Source: Diphasiastrum complanatum
Lineage: Eukaryota; Streptophyta; Lycopodiopsida; Lycopodiales; Lycopodiaceae
NCBI GenBank assembly: GCA_029204225.1
Contig: CM055098.1
Coordinates: forward strand, 6,235,746-6,299,745
Direction of reading: 5' to 3'
Length of the DNA stretch: 64,000 bases
Notes under the pieces: generated by a model
Seen by the model: the letters and a program-made list of their open reading frames with translations, nothing else
Databases searched by the model: none
What the model was told of the DNA's origin: nothing
Part shown: one piece after another, positions 1 to 10,907 of the stretch
How positions within the stretch are numbered: the first letter of the stretch is position 1
Layout of the letters: every line of letters begins with the position of its first letter
Made by a program: the position numbers and the translations under genes

Positions 1-432
1 ATTTTCAGCCTAAATCCCCGGTTAATTAGGAGACAGTTAAATCTATTGAGATTGTATGGTTGCTATTTTCTTGCATGAGATGCTAGGGCTAGAGCACTTA
101 ACTTGAGAGTATCTGGGGCACTCAAATCTGAGTTAAAGTCATTTTTTATCTTGATGGATCTCCTAAGAGATTTTGGTAGGATGAATTGTAATACCTTATT
201 TTTTTATAAATCTAAGTATATTTATACCAAGAAGCATTTATGGCAGGTCTACAAGAAATTGTGGATAGTCTTGGACTATAATTGTTTGTTTTTTTAACTT
301 TTGAACGTTGATTTCCAATGTAAGGTGACATTTCACCAAGTGGTTCATGTAAATTGAGATTACATGAAGGTGACGTTACTAGATTGGAGAGAATCAAACC
401 CAATAGGAAAATTTAGATATAGTACTTCAATG

Positions 433-472
433 TAGAGATAAATAATTGAAAAATTGTTCCATCTCTAAGTAC
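433..472 (+). other. Predicted stem-loop, family A, copy 1
   Basis: An AGAGATA arm is followed by AAT-rich pairing, a short loop and a TATCTCT-like arm. The same structure recurs at 704-743. Pairing here includes a T-G wobble, so the fold is kept although the bases differ. It lies about 400 bases upstream of the polypurine tract. The structure is seen in the sequence; its function is unknown. Confidence 0.45.
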
Positions 473-703
473 TTGTTTGATCTTTGAAGTCAAACTAAGG
501 ATAATGATTTTTTGGGTAAATATGAAAGTTGAAAGAATGATTTATTAGCTTTTGAACTTGATCTTTAGGATTAGTCAACTGCTCATCCAGTGATCATGTA
601 AACTTAATTTATATGATGATCATAGTTGGATATATTTAAGTTTTTACCCATTTGGAGGACTTATTGCTCAATGTACCTTTGGAACCTAAAAGAGTACTCA
701 AAA

Positions 704-743
704 TCAGAGATAAACAATTGAGAAATTGTTCTATCTCTAAGTG
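704..743 (+). other. Predicted stem-loop, family A, copy 2
   Basis: AGAGATAAACAATT pairs almost completely with AATTGTTCTATCTCT across a three-base loop. This is a second copy of the hairpin at 433-472. Matching sequence is present in the family A copies near 57186-57222, 57466-57505 and 20823-20850, although pairing there is weaker. Confidence 0.5.
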
Positions 744-850
744 CTTGATTAGGTTGGTTGGTTAGATTGAGGATAATGATTTGTGGGAAAGAGTTAAAAG
801 CATACAAAGTGGATCTTCCCTAGTTTTCCGTTCTGAGGACATAACTGGTT

Positions 851-863
851 TAAGGGGGAAGAA
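851..863 (+). other. Polypurine tract of family A element
   Basis: The purine run TAAGGGGGAAGAA sits immediately before the LTR start TGTTACG. The same junction, reversed, is seen at 20702-20714 and 57064-57076. A polypurine tract primes plus-strand DNA synthesis in LTR retroelements. Confidence 0.75.
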
Positions 864-1348
864 TGTTACGTCCATGTCCAATATGTGGGATTCGGAATAA
901 TTCCTGGCATGGATAGTTGATCACTCTAGTGTATAAGGTTATTAGTTATGCCTCGTCATTCCGGGCTTGGCCGGTAATGTAATTAATAATCTTATGAAGG
1001 GCCGGACCTATAATTGGACATAGGAGCACTTGCATGGTGTTTGATTGTTATAATGCAAGAATAGGAGGTCAATAGCTTAAATTTGGGTTGGATGGGATCC
1101 TAAGAGGAATATTCTCTCCTCAATGGAGATTATATATACTATGGAAACTCACCCATCTCCTCATTGGATTTTCTGATCTATGAAGTCAGGATCCCCTCCT
1201 CTCTTGCATTCATTCACCATGGCATGGGGGTGAAGTGGTTCGGGTATTGACTAGCCATTTCTTGTTGGTTGGGTGGTTTTGCTCCACAGGTGTCTTTTTG
1301 GTTGCATGCAACAGGATCTAGTTGGATCTTCATTTGGCAATTCTTACA
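864..1348 (+). repeat. Family A LTR
   Basis: The LTR begins TGTTACGTCCATGTCC directly after the polypurine tract. It ends near CTTACA, where similarity to the other complete copy (20224-20701, minus strand) stops, giving about 485 bases against 478. Start TG and end CA fit LTR rules. This would be the 3' LTR of an element whose body lies outside the window to the left. Confidence 0.7.
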
Positions 1349-2833
1349 AGGATAATATAAATGTCTACTTCATGGGGGACTATTTTAGTAGCTTGTTAGT
1401 AGTAGATATACCAATTATGTAAATAACAAATCATTTGGTTAATATTCCAAGTTAAATAAGTTACAATTAAGATTTAGTTCTAGTCATAAAGACATCAAAA
1501 CGCATTTAGTAATCCCTAACATATCTTTCTCGTGTCATTGGTATTCAGCTGGCAAGATTCTAATAGTTTCATTTAATTAGAAAAATAAAACAAGTATGAT
1601 AGATACGTGACATAAATTAACATATGTACTCTTAAATGCAACACTACCATATCTGTATACTTACCAGCACGTAGTTATCCATCCACTAGACATGCATGAT
1701 GGAATCATTTGCTCTATGAGACACGTACCAATGCTCTCATATGTGGGTCTCAAATCCTCTCAATGTACATTGTCCTGTGTAAAACTCATAACCAAGTTAT
1801 TGTATCTCCAAAAGTTATGATATTGACATTCATTATACGTGAATGATTTTAATGTTATTTCATGTAGGGAGAATGCATTACCTCACCACATCTAAATATT
1901 CTAGTTTTAAATGCAAAGTTTAAAGCTCTCAAGTCCTCCTATGTAATTGTCAATACAAGAGAAAACAACTATGTAACTAATCAAAACATTATCCTAGGAA
2001 TTTATCTCATGCATCTTCATATTAAAACTTTGTTGATACAAAAATATGGTTTAGAGTATAGGTGGAAATCTATGTAACCTCTTTTTCATTAATCTACAAA
2101 ATATCATTTCTTTCACATAAAACAATGTGGCTTTGTCATAATATATCTATCTTAAACTACATTGAAGTTAGTCTAATATTTCAAATTCAAGTGCGAAAGA
2201 ATTGTACTTGATGATATTACTCTCTTCAAAATATAATTGAGTACTTCAAATATATTATTCTTTTGATGAAATTTTTCTATGAACAAATCAAAGAATTTTA
2301 CATTATATCTTGAACTAAATGCAATGAATTTGTTTCCTGGATTTTTATCAAGTCAAAATGTAATGAACTTCTTTAAGAGATTCTTGAAAAAGATGTAAAA
2401 TATCACGCACGACATCTACTTTAACACCTTCCAAATGATTATCTAAGGAATAAACAAAGAATACTAAGTGAATCCTTGAGTTTTTTATTCTATGAATGTA
2501 ATAAAAGTCGATACAAGAAAGATGCAATTTTAGTTGCACCATGAAGTGCCATTTTTGTACTTAGGTGGCAAAAAAAGTGACATAGCTTAAAGAAATAAAA
2601 GTAGACACAATTTTGAATGTTACGCCATGCCACACCATCTTAAAGAAGTTATTTACTTTTTGTAAAAGTGCAACAATAATAGACTTTTATAGCAATACAA
2701 GTTTACTATCAAGCTAAAAAAACCACATAAAAGTCAAACAAGTTCTTATACTTCTTAATTCAAAGTTTTCCAATAGTTTGCACCATGCCGCCATAGAAGG
2801 GACATCCTATTGTGAAAAATTGTCAACTAGTTT
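1349..2833. other. AT-rich intergenic stretch, nothing recognised
   Basis: No supported reading frame, repeat or RNA gene was seen on either strand. The sequence is strongly AT-rich and carries only short random frames. Confidence 0.6.
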
Positions 2834-3758
2834 TGTTGGTTTATTGGCATTTTTGGAGGCCAAAATAAAATCTCAACTTAGAAATAGTTTCATATTTGTC
2901 AATAAAGGCCTAAATAGTGTTTATACTATTTTTGGCAAGTAGATGAGGTCGGATTTGGACCCATTCTAACTGGTTAATTTTGGTACATTGCATCTAGACT
3001 AGTATTTCTAGGTTTTTGATTAAAAGTCTAGAAGTTTCCAAATTAGGTCAAGTTTGGGACAAGTGGCCAAATGACATTTTGAAAGCTATAAATAGCTGAA
3101 CCTGCATGGAGAAATAATCATCAAGGTTTTTTTCTTTGTGGAGAATTCATCTATTGTATTTCTATGTCCATCTCATGTGTTTCTCTTTTGATATCTTGGA
3201 TTTCTATGTGTAGAATGTTGATTTTCTTGTAGATCTTGCTTTCACACGTGTGAAGAGATCTATGACCTAATTAGCTGTCCTACTGGACTTGCGGCATTTT
3301 TGCTTAGTATAAATAGTTGATCATACTTCTAATACTTTCAATCAAGTAGCAGCTCTCTCCAGCTTTCAAGCTTGAACACTCTTGAGCATTCTAGCTCAGT
3401 TCTTTAGAGTTCATTTAGAGTTTTGCTATTAGCGCTTACTGTAGTTTTAGATAGAGATCTACAGTTACTCAGAGATAGCTTAGAGTATGTGGTTTCTATT
3501 CGCAATTGTCTTGTGCTCATCATCATTTGTTTCATGCTGAATCAATCTATCCTTTATTGTGTGCAGTATTATATCAGAATGTATGTATCTCTATGATATT
3601 TTTGTAGCTGATAAATCTCATATTGCTTTTGTTTGATAATTCATTGTTTGGCAACGTAATCATAGTCATGCCTTACGAAAGCATGCTCCATTCCACTGTG
3701 TTCGATAAGTCGTTCACTGCCTTGAACTTGTCGTTATAGCTATCATCTCTTTCCAACA
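2834..3758 (+). repeat. Candidate 5' LTR of copia element F
   Basis: The right edge is well placed: it ends in CA directly before an initiator-Met primer-binding site at 3759. The left edge at a TGTTGG is a guess. Inside lies TATAAATAG at 3087-3095, a possible promoter, and the motif TTTCACACGTGTGAAG at 3240-3255, which also recurs in the LTRs of element D. No second LTR of this element was found. Confidence 0.4.
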
Positions 3759-3770
3759 TGGTATCATAGC
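3759..3770 (+). other. Primer-binding site, initiator-Met tRNA type
   Basis: TGGTATCATAGC differs by one base from TGGTATCAGAGC, the common plant copia primer-binding site. It follows the CA end of the candidate LTR without a gap and precedes the gag remnant. Confidence 0.7.
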
Positions 3771-3805
3771 GTACCTTCATGATATCAGAGTGATCTGTTA
3801 TAATA

Positions 3806-5911
3806 GGGCTCTAATACTTGATCGCAGACAAGCTGAATAAATCCAATTACTACTTGCGGAAATTTAAGATGAAGACCTTGCTAGTCGGCAATGAGTTGTG
3901 GGATGTTGTCACAAGGAAGAAAAGCTTGAAGACGACACAACCAACTCAAAATGGAAGTCAAAGGACGGTAAAGCTTTCCCACTTATTATTCTCAATATAT
4001 CAGACACTCAGATTGGCCACATAGCTGAAGCTCAAACTTCAAAAGAAGTAGGAGACATCTTGAGCTCACTATATGATGTGAGAGACGTAATTTCTAAGTT
4101 ACATCTACGAAGAAAATTATTCACTCTCAAGATGTCGAATGGTGATTCGCTTCAAAATCACGTTAACTAGTCTAAGAATCTCTTGCAACAGATGGTCATT
4201 GTCGGTGGACCAATCATAGACAATCAAGATGCAATCATGACATTGCTTTCAAGCTTGCTCTCTACATATGAGAAGTGGGTGATGATCATATCGACACACT
4301 CAAATTTAACTCTTACCAGAGTTATCACTATGTTGTTGTAGGAAGATAATCGAAGAAGTCAAGGCGATTCATTGAATTCATCATCTCATACTCTATACGT
4401 CAACAAAGGCTCAAAACAACAGAAGCAGAAAAGCTCTAAGCAGTCCGCATCAAATCAAAAACCGACTCAAACTCAAGAACAATTATCAAACCCACAATCG
4501 AAGAAGAAGATGTTCTATAAGTATTGCAAACGCACTAATCATGAGATCTAGGATTGTAGAGTTATCAAAACAAAGAATGCCAGCAAGAAACCTAATCAAC
4601 AAGCGAATGTAGCCTAGATTCTAGAGCTACTCAACATATGACTAGTCATTGTGAACATTTTCACTCTATATGCCTTACAGTACAAAGAAGTAAATTCATC
4701 TTGGCGATGATAGCACTCACACTATTGAAGGTGAAGTCACTGTAAGATTGAAATTCCAGCATGATCAATTCAAACTACTATCAAATGTTTTGTGTGTATC
4801 TAAAATCTCTAGGAATATGTTATCAGTAAGTAAGACCAATAATTTAGTTCATAGGGTGGAGTTTGAGTTTGATCAATGCCAAATTATCGATAGAACAATT
4901 AAGGTTCTTGCACTTGACAAGAGGCATAGAACTTATATAGATTGGCACATTGTTATTCTGATACTAGTCAAGCCTTAAAAACCTCTTATCTTGCCAATAA
5001 AGCATTAATATGACATGATCAATTAGGACACTTTAATCATACATCTGTTTCATACATGTCTAAATGATCCTTGCACTTTATCTCGACTATCATACCGATA
5101 AAATCGACCTCCCTATCTGTCATAGCTGCATCCTTGGAAAGTAGACTAGGATTCCCTTTATATCAAGTCATAGGCATGCAACAATAGATTTGTTAGACGT
5201 TGTTCATTCAGATATATGTGGTCCAATGCAAACTTTGTCGTTGCTTGATGAAGAGTATTTTATTACCTTCATTGACGAATATTCAAGAAGAACAACTGTT
5301 TATTTCATTAAGCAGAAATCGGAGGCTTTCAACAAGTTTCGACAATTCAAAGAGCATGCAAAAAATCAAACTGGTAAAAGGATTAAAGCATTGAGATTTG
5401 ACAACGGGAGAGAATACATTTCTACCGAATTCAAGCAATATTGTCTTAGCACTGACATTGAGTAACAATACATTACCTCCTATTCGCCTCAATTGAATGG
5501 TCTTGTTAAGAGAAAGAACAGAACCTTAGTCGAATCGGCAAAGTGCATGTTATCACATGCGACACTTCCGAAGTCCTTCTGAGCTAAAGCAATTTCAACT
5601 ACAGCTTATATTCAAAACAGATGTCCTACTAAAGGTCTCTCAGAAAAAGCACCATACAAAGTTTGGACAAGCTCCAAACCTTCTCTATTAATCTTACGAG
5701 TTTTTGGATGTATCACTTATGTGCAAATTCTGCATGATCTCAAGAAAAAGCTTGACTTCCAGAGTATCATATCAATTTTCATTAGCTACACTACTTTAGA
5801 TAAAGCTTATAAGTTGTATGATCCTGTCGAGTCGAAGATATTCACTAGTTGGGATGTCATTGTCATCGAAGATCAATTTACCAAGCTCAAAGATAAGACC
5901 ATCAAAGCATA
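3806..5911 (+). pseudogene. Ty1-copia gag-pol remnant (element F)
   Basis: The order gag, zinc knuckle, protease/pre-integrase and integrase of a copia polyprotein can be followed, but frames change and stops are frequent. Gag starts with a stretch reading YYLRKFKMKTLLVGNELWD near 3850, typical of the UBN2 type, and has no good ATG. A decayed CCHC knuckle lies near 4515-4560. The integrase core (5190-5911) keeps the aspartates in VVHSD and RFDNG, but the expected glutamate motif reads NGLVKRKNR, so the catalytic Glu is replaced. The integrase C-terminal end (SWDVIVIE) is followed at about 5929 by an element on the other strand. RT and RNase H are missing. Not functional. Confidence 0.85.
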
Positions 5912-5941
5912 AGACATATAGATTTGGATCAAAATGTGTTC

Positions 5942-6595
5942 TCACCATCCTTTTGAATGAAAGTAGGCATCAATCCTGCTATACCACGCACGTGGTGCTT
6001 GTTTAAGACCATAAAGCGCTTTCTTCAAAAGACATACTTTACTTTCCTGTCCCTTCATTACAAAGCCTTTAGGCTGATCCATGAACACTTCTTCTTCTAA
6101 CTCACCATTTAGAAAAGTAGATTTCACATCCATCTGATGCAAAGGCCAACCAAAATGTGAAGCTAAAACAATAAGTAGACGTAGAGTATTCCACTTACAA
6201 ACCGGCGCAAAGGTCTCCTCATAGTCGATGCCTTTATTATGTGCGTACCCTTTGATCACCAATCTTGCTTTGTGCTTTGCTATACTTCCATCTGCATGGT
6301 ACTTAGTCCTATATACCCATTTGCAACCAATGGGTTTCTTGCCAACTAGTGGTTCTACTAAGTCCCATGTGTTATGCTTAGCAATTGACTCCATCTCCTC
6401 TCCCATGGCCTTGACCCAAATGTCATCATCCTTCGCTTCACCATAAGTCAAAGGTTCTTTGCTTTGAATAATGCTAGATAAGAGAGCATAATTTGCTTCA
6501 TACCTTTCAGATAGTATCTTCTCTCTTGTTGATTTTTGTAGTTCACCCTGGTTAGATGATCCTGGAAAGTCATCTATATCACGACTCTCCAACAA
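5942..6595 (-). pseudogene. Copia reverse transcriptase, N-terminal half (C1)
   Basis: This 217-residue frame carries the classic copia RT entry motifs in order: CKWVYRTKYHADG, KARLVIKGY, DYEETFAPV, HQMDVKSTFLNGELEEEV and LYGLKQAPRAWYSRID. These form the fingers and part of the palm, including the first catalytic aspartate in the QMDVK motif. The frame ends at about DAYFHSKGW and the YxDD motif is absent, so no polymerase could be made. It is separated from the integrase frame by a stop near 6627. Confidence 0.9.
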
Positions 6596-6628
6596 TCTCT
6601 CAAACCACTTAGGGAGCTTCCTATTAGG

Positions 6629-7765
6629 TTATTGGATTCCTGGTGAAAATGTATCCCACGGTACATCCTTCTCCTTGTCTTTGTCACCTGCAACTTCAAT
6701 CCGTTTTTCACCAAAAGGTTTGTCCCTACCTCTCCAACCTGTTTCTTGAGGTTGAGTAGTAGTATCTTGAGATGTATCCTCATGTTCATCACTCGGAAGG
6801 TCAATGAATGGATCATCATCAGGTGGTATCCTCACTATACCATCTTTCCCAGTGGATGTGTCTATCTTCTCAGCATCCTCATCTTCATACATCTTGGATT
6901 CATCAAAGATAACATCACGGCTTATATGGATTTTGTTTTCGATTGGATCAAAACATCTATAGCCCTTCACACGATCATCATATCCTAGGAATGTGCACTT
7001 GATAGCTTTTACATCAAGTTTTCGTCTCTCTTCCATAGGAATGTGTACAAAGGCCTTACATCCAAAGATTCGCAAGTGGTTCACCTTTGGCTTCTTCTTC
7101 GTGAATGCTTCCTCAGGTGTTATCTTTGGTATGGCAATGGTAGGACTTCTATTTTGAAGATAGACTGTCGTGCTACATGCTTCTGACCAAAAATCTTTTG
7201 GTAGTTTCATCTCAACTAGCATAGATCTGGCACTTTCCACAATCGTATGATTCTTGCGCTCAGCTACACCATTGAGAGTAGGAGTATGAGCTTGCATAAA
7301 TTGTCTTTTAATCCCACATTGATCACAAAGATCATTGAAGTCATTAGACTTGTACTCACCTCCACTATATGATCTTAGGACTTTGATCTTCCTACATGTC
7401 TGATTTTTGACCAATGCTTTGAAGCTCTTGAAGTTATCAAATGCATTTGATTTCTTCTTCAAGAAGTAGATCCATGTCTTACGTGACATATCATCAATAA
7501 AAGTCATGAAATAGAAGGCTTTACCTAAGGACATGGTCCTCATAGGCCCGCATAAATCTGTGTGGATTAAATCCAGGATGTTTTTTGCTCTTGCAACACC
7601 CCCTTTATTGAGCGTCTCTCAATGCTGCTTCCCATATACACAAGATTCGCACATCGATTTCAAATGATCTTCTATGGTAGGAAATCCTGTTACCATCTCC
7701 AATTTTCTCATCAAACTGAGGCTTCCCAAGTTCAAGTGACCAAGCCTCTTGTGCCACAACTCAGT
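6629..7765 (-). pseudogene. Copia integrase (C1)
   Basis: The frame from 7543 to 6629 gives 304 residues. It begins within the catalytic core (FMTFIDDMSRKTWIYFLKKK) and carries GVAERKNH with the catalytic Glu. The second Asp position reads LRSYSGGEY where the family has RSDNGGEY, so that catalytic Asp is replaced by Tyr. A C-terminal extension with FDPIENKIHISRDVIFDES follows. Upstream, 7544-7765 continues the pre-integrase zinc region (ELWHKRLGHLN, SMCESCVY) but contains TGA stops where the related copy C2 has CAA. It is therefore not translatable as one polyprotein. Confidence 0.88.
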
Positions 7766-8488
7766 TCACGAAGGAACGGATGATACAAGTCCATGTTGCC
7801 CCTTGATTGTAGCATTCAACTTGTACAATTTTGTATTGGGCTCTCTTACTCCATTCGCAATAACTTTGAACTTTTGGTTCGCATCCTTCACAAAGCAACG
7901 ATCATGGGCGAATTCTACTTTCAACTTTTGATTAGTAATGACTCCAACAGAAAGTAGATTTTTCTTTAAACCTGGTACGTAAAGTACCTCCCTGATCATC
8001 CTGCTTTTGCCATCAGGCAGTTGGATTGAAAATATGCCTATCTTCTTGATCATGCACACCTCACCATTTGCTTGTGAAACAGATGTTCCATTATCCAACA
8101 CCTTCAAACTAATGAACCAATTCTTGTTACTTGTCATGTGTCTTGTGGCTCCCAAGTCAATATACCATGCTTGATCATCTTGATTAGATGACAATGCAGA
8201 TATGAAGATGCTAGAGTCTTCAATCTCACCCTCATCGACAAGGTTACCTGCTTGTTTTGGTTTCCCCTTGTCTTGTTCCACCAGGAATTTGCGACATTCA
8301 CTTTTCCAATGGCCCTTTTTACCACAATGGAAGCACTTGCCTTTCTTCTTAGTTTTACTGGATGATCCCTCATCCTCATGAGACTTGGCAAATTGCTGCT
8401 TAGACTTCTTCTTGCCCTTGCCCTTGCCTTGTTTTTGGCGTGTCGCAAGTGCCTGATCGTCAGTATTTTGATGTCTAGCTTTTACCAT
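7766..8488 (-). pseudogene. Copia gag C-terminus and protease (C1)
   Basis: A 240-residue frame starts with basic, lysine-rich gag sequence, then a CCHC zinc knuckle (CFHCGKKGHWKSEC), then the retropepsin-like segment. The protease active site reads YIDLGATRH where C2 has YIDSGATRH, so the Ser after the catalytic Asp is changed. Pre-integrase sequence (VLYVPGLKKNLLSVG) follows. The N-terminal gag domain is missing because of the deletion that ends at 8488. The frame stops at 7766 with a TGA where C2 has CAA. Confidence 0.88.
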
Positions 8489-8988
8489 ACTGATTCCAAG
8501 ACTGTAGAGTGTTCACTCAAGACATTCTGTGGAGAAACGGTGATTTTAGCTCAACTTGACAAAGTGGCTTTTTTCACCTATTTACCACAAATATGCTAGG
8601 TTAACTGTCTGGAGACAAATCTCTAACATAAACCTCAGAATCTCTCCGTGGTTGGTTAACAGTGTGATTAGCTTCCTTCCTGTCCTTACGACATCCAAAA
8701 CAGTGCACAAACAGCGAAGAAATCACTAGTTATGTATAAAAACCGCAAGCCCAGTTTCAATTTTCAGCTGGCTTCAAAATTGTCAATTTTTCACCAAATT
8801 TTTCCTTGTCCGATGCTATGCACAGGCTAATAATATCTCTGCTGACTTAGCAAGCCTCTATAAACTAGAAACCGTGCACCAGTGCTTCTCTTTCCCTCTT
8901 CAACCCGCCGTAGACCCCGAACTCTCAGAAGACAGTTCTCCCGAAGCTCTCTTCAACGACGATGCTGTACTGTGTACACTCCCTGTAC
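8489..8988 (-). other. Leader of copia C1
   Basis: This is the untranslated leader between PBS and gag. It aligns with about 27515-28009 in C2 over nearly its whole length. The junction with gag at 8488/8489 skips the sequence corresponding to about 26132-27514 of C2. No coding potential is apparent. Confidence 0.7.
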
Positions 8989-9001
8989 GGCTCTGATACC
9001 A
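8989..9001 (-). other. Primer-binding site of C1
   Basis: Read on the minus strand this is TGGTATCAGAGCC, the standard site complementary to the 3' end of initiator-Met tRNA. The same context occurs in C2 at 28010-28022. Confidence 0.85.
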
Positions 9002-9101
9002 ACTTAGAATTTGCTTTGCACAGGAACACAGATCATGCAATTAGACAAAGCAATAAGAGAGTTAGACAGAAAACAAAATAACAAAATGTAAAATTCTAAC
9101 A
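9002..9101 (-). repeat. LTR-like end of C1 (about 100 bp)
   Basis: On the minus strand it opens TGTTAGAATTT and closes AAATTCTAAG next to the PBS, so the two ends are near inverted repeats. The last 60 or so bases match the LTR of C2, but the rest does not. It may be a shortened LTR; a longer LTR reaching beyond 9101 cannot be excluded. Confidence 0.45.
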
Positions 9102-9823
9102 AAGACTCTGAACACAAAACCAAGACAGTAATTGATTCAGATTAATGTATAGATATACAAGTCAGATTGATGCTATGAGCACAAGACAATAGCGAGCGAA
9201 ACCCCGTGCTCATGAAGCTAACTCCTCTTTGTAAAAGCTATGAGCTTATTACTGACAAATCAATCTGAAAGAAAAAATTGATGCATGAAAGCATCTATTG
9301 TGTTTGTCTTTGATTAATTCATTCTATATTGATTGATTACAATTGTTGTATCTATATACAATTTACAATTGTACAGATGTATGTAAAAGAAGGTGGCCTG
9401 GAGCCATTGCGCCGTCTGGAGTAGATCGCGGCTACTGCTACCATTGTCCAAGTAGCTGCACAGTATAGGAAGTGGGCGAGAGAAGGCTTCTATTATTCAG
9501 AGTCGAGTGTGCTGTTGCCGATAGTCAATAAAGTTGGGATAGTCGTTTGACGGTCCTCAACGATAGTCGGGTGACTCGACAAGTCGAGCTTCCCCGATAA
9601 GCCGGGCAAGTCGAGCTCCTCCAATAGGTCGGCTAGTTCGGGCTCCTTTGATAAGTCGGCCAGTATGACAAGTCGAGTAACTTCGACAAGTCGGACTGCT
9701 ATCTTCGATAATAGAGTATTTCTGCAGATTGTGTGACAATGCATGTAAATTTGCAGCAATATGAATGGAACTAGATTAAGTTCATGGGATTTAGGAGAGT
9801 AGAGGAATAAATCCAAAAAAAAT
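9102..9823. other. No gene; GC-richer degenerate repeat inside
   Basis: No supported gene was found. Between about 9540 and 9710 there are recurring pieces of the type GACAAGTCGAGCTCC and GATAAGTCGG, roughly 25-27 bases apart, unlike the AT-rich surroundings. On the minus strand the repeat is open and reads as leucine- and aspartate-rich short repeats, but no family was recognised. Confidence 0.5.
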
Positions 9824-10630
9824 TGTGGAAAAGGTACAAAAAGGACCAAGAGTGAATCCTAATCTGATCCTCAAGAGGGATTGGTTGTCAGATTACTTGA
9901 TCTATCAATCTACTTCAGATTAAGATCAATCTAGATCAATTCTAGACACAAAATCCTAACAAGAACAATCATTAATTGAAGGTAAGTGTACTTTATGGTT
10001 TCACACGTGTGAAACACTGTCTGAGTACGGACTCCAATTTGAAAATCAAGTACACATTGATAGAACCTCAAAACAATCAAAACAAATGTAGACAAATGGA
10101 GAGAATCACTCAAAATTGCTTCCAAAACCAAGATTGGTGTCTCACATTGATTATGGCCAAATGTGGTTCTATATATACAATAAGTGAGAGCTCGTGGTAC
10201 TGATCATCCCTATGATCCCACATGTGTGAAGGTGCTTTGTCATATGATAATTCATCATGCAAAACTGACACTTGGACAAAACCTTCTATTTTGAGCACTT
10301 TTGGTCCATTTTCCTTCTATATGGAGCAAACTTCGCCTACTTTAGCTTATTCCACACATGTGAGCTGTCCTCTACACATGGGATATGACACCTAACCAAA
10401 GGATGTGGCTCATGCAATCAATAGATTGATGCCATGTGTCATATGTCTAGAAAACTAGTTTTACGTCTTTTTAGCCACTAGAACTTGAATTAAATCATAT
10501 GTACAACCTATATGAATATGGTACATGACAAGTACACTATTTTCACACGTGAGAACAGGCTCCACACATGTGTGTTTATCTATATACAAGATTTTTGGCC
10601 TCTACCAAGCTTATTTTTGCATTTTTCACA
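9824..10630 (-). repeat. 3' LTR of element D (807 bp)
   Basis: On the minus strand it starts TGTGAAAAATGC and ends CCTTTTCCACA. It aligns with 13244-14002 over its whole length apart from a roughly 48-base difference near 10230-10310. It carries a perfect 18-base palindrome at 9998-10015 and further CACACATGTG-like motifs. A TATATAT run at about 10169-10178 could serve as a promoter element. Confidence 0.92.
9998..10015. promoter_or_regulatory. 18-base palindrome in LTR of element D
   Basis: GTTTCACACGTGTGAAAC is a perfect palindrome centred on the E-box/G-box core CACGTG. It is conserved at 13419-13436 in the other LTR. Variants CACATGTG and CACACGTGAG recur downstream at about 10217, 10351, 10541 and 10561. 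Such repeated cores in an LTR suggest bHLH or bZIP binding, by inference only. Confidence 0.45.
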
Positions 10631-10907
10631 CTCCTTCTCAAAAATCTAGCTTGGTAAATCTAGCTTGATGGAAAACGTGATGATTTTGAGCTTGAATCCA
10701 TGGCCTGAATTGGTCTTTTGCTGGTTCAAAAGGTGTGAAGATCAGCCAATGAGCTTGATGTTGATCTGAAATCACCATATCCATGATAGTGCTTCTTTGA
10801 TGTTGACATCTTTGATGAGCTTGAGAGCTTTGCACCATCCTAGCACCTCCAAAATTGATTCCTTCCAAATTTCATGTAGATGCTTGACTTTGAGGCTTGC
10901 TCCTTGT

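Larger units (their letters stand above)
1..850 (+). mobile_element. Family A retroelement, 3' internal region without genes
   Basis: This stretch is the 3' end of the internal region of an LTR retroelement and runs straight into a polypurine tract and LTR. It matches, in reverse complement, the sequence at about 57077-57950, and its last 140 bases match 20715-20850. No reading frame of meaning was found in any of the copies. The absence of coding sequence in several copies suggests a LARD-type non-autonomous element, but a heavily decayed gypsy element cannot be excluded. Confidence 0.7.
5942..9101 (-). mobile_element. Ty1-copia element C1, truncated, minus strand
   Basis: Reading leftward, an LTR-like end (9002-9101), an initiator-Met PBS (8989-9001), a leader (8489-8988), gag-protease, integrase and the first half of RT are present. 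The element stops in the middle of RT near 5942, so the RT active site, RNase H and the 3' LTR are missing. It is closely related to C2 (24835-28295). Compared with C2 it lacks about 1.4 kb of leader and gag N-terminus at the 8488/8489 junction. It abuts copia element F on the opposite strand, so two unrelated copia pieces meet head to head. Confidence 0.85.

Noticed and set aside
2348-2542. 64-codon minus-strand frame
   Set aside because: Short, AT-driven and without similarity to anything recognised.
5942-9101. Element C1 as an insertion inside copia element F
   Set aside because: C1 lacks its 3' end and LTR at 5942, no target duplication was seen, and the rest of F was not found beyond 9101, so nesting cannot be shown.
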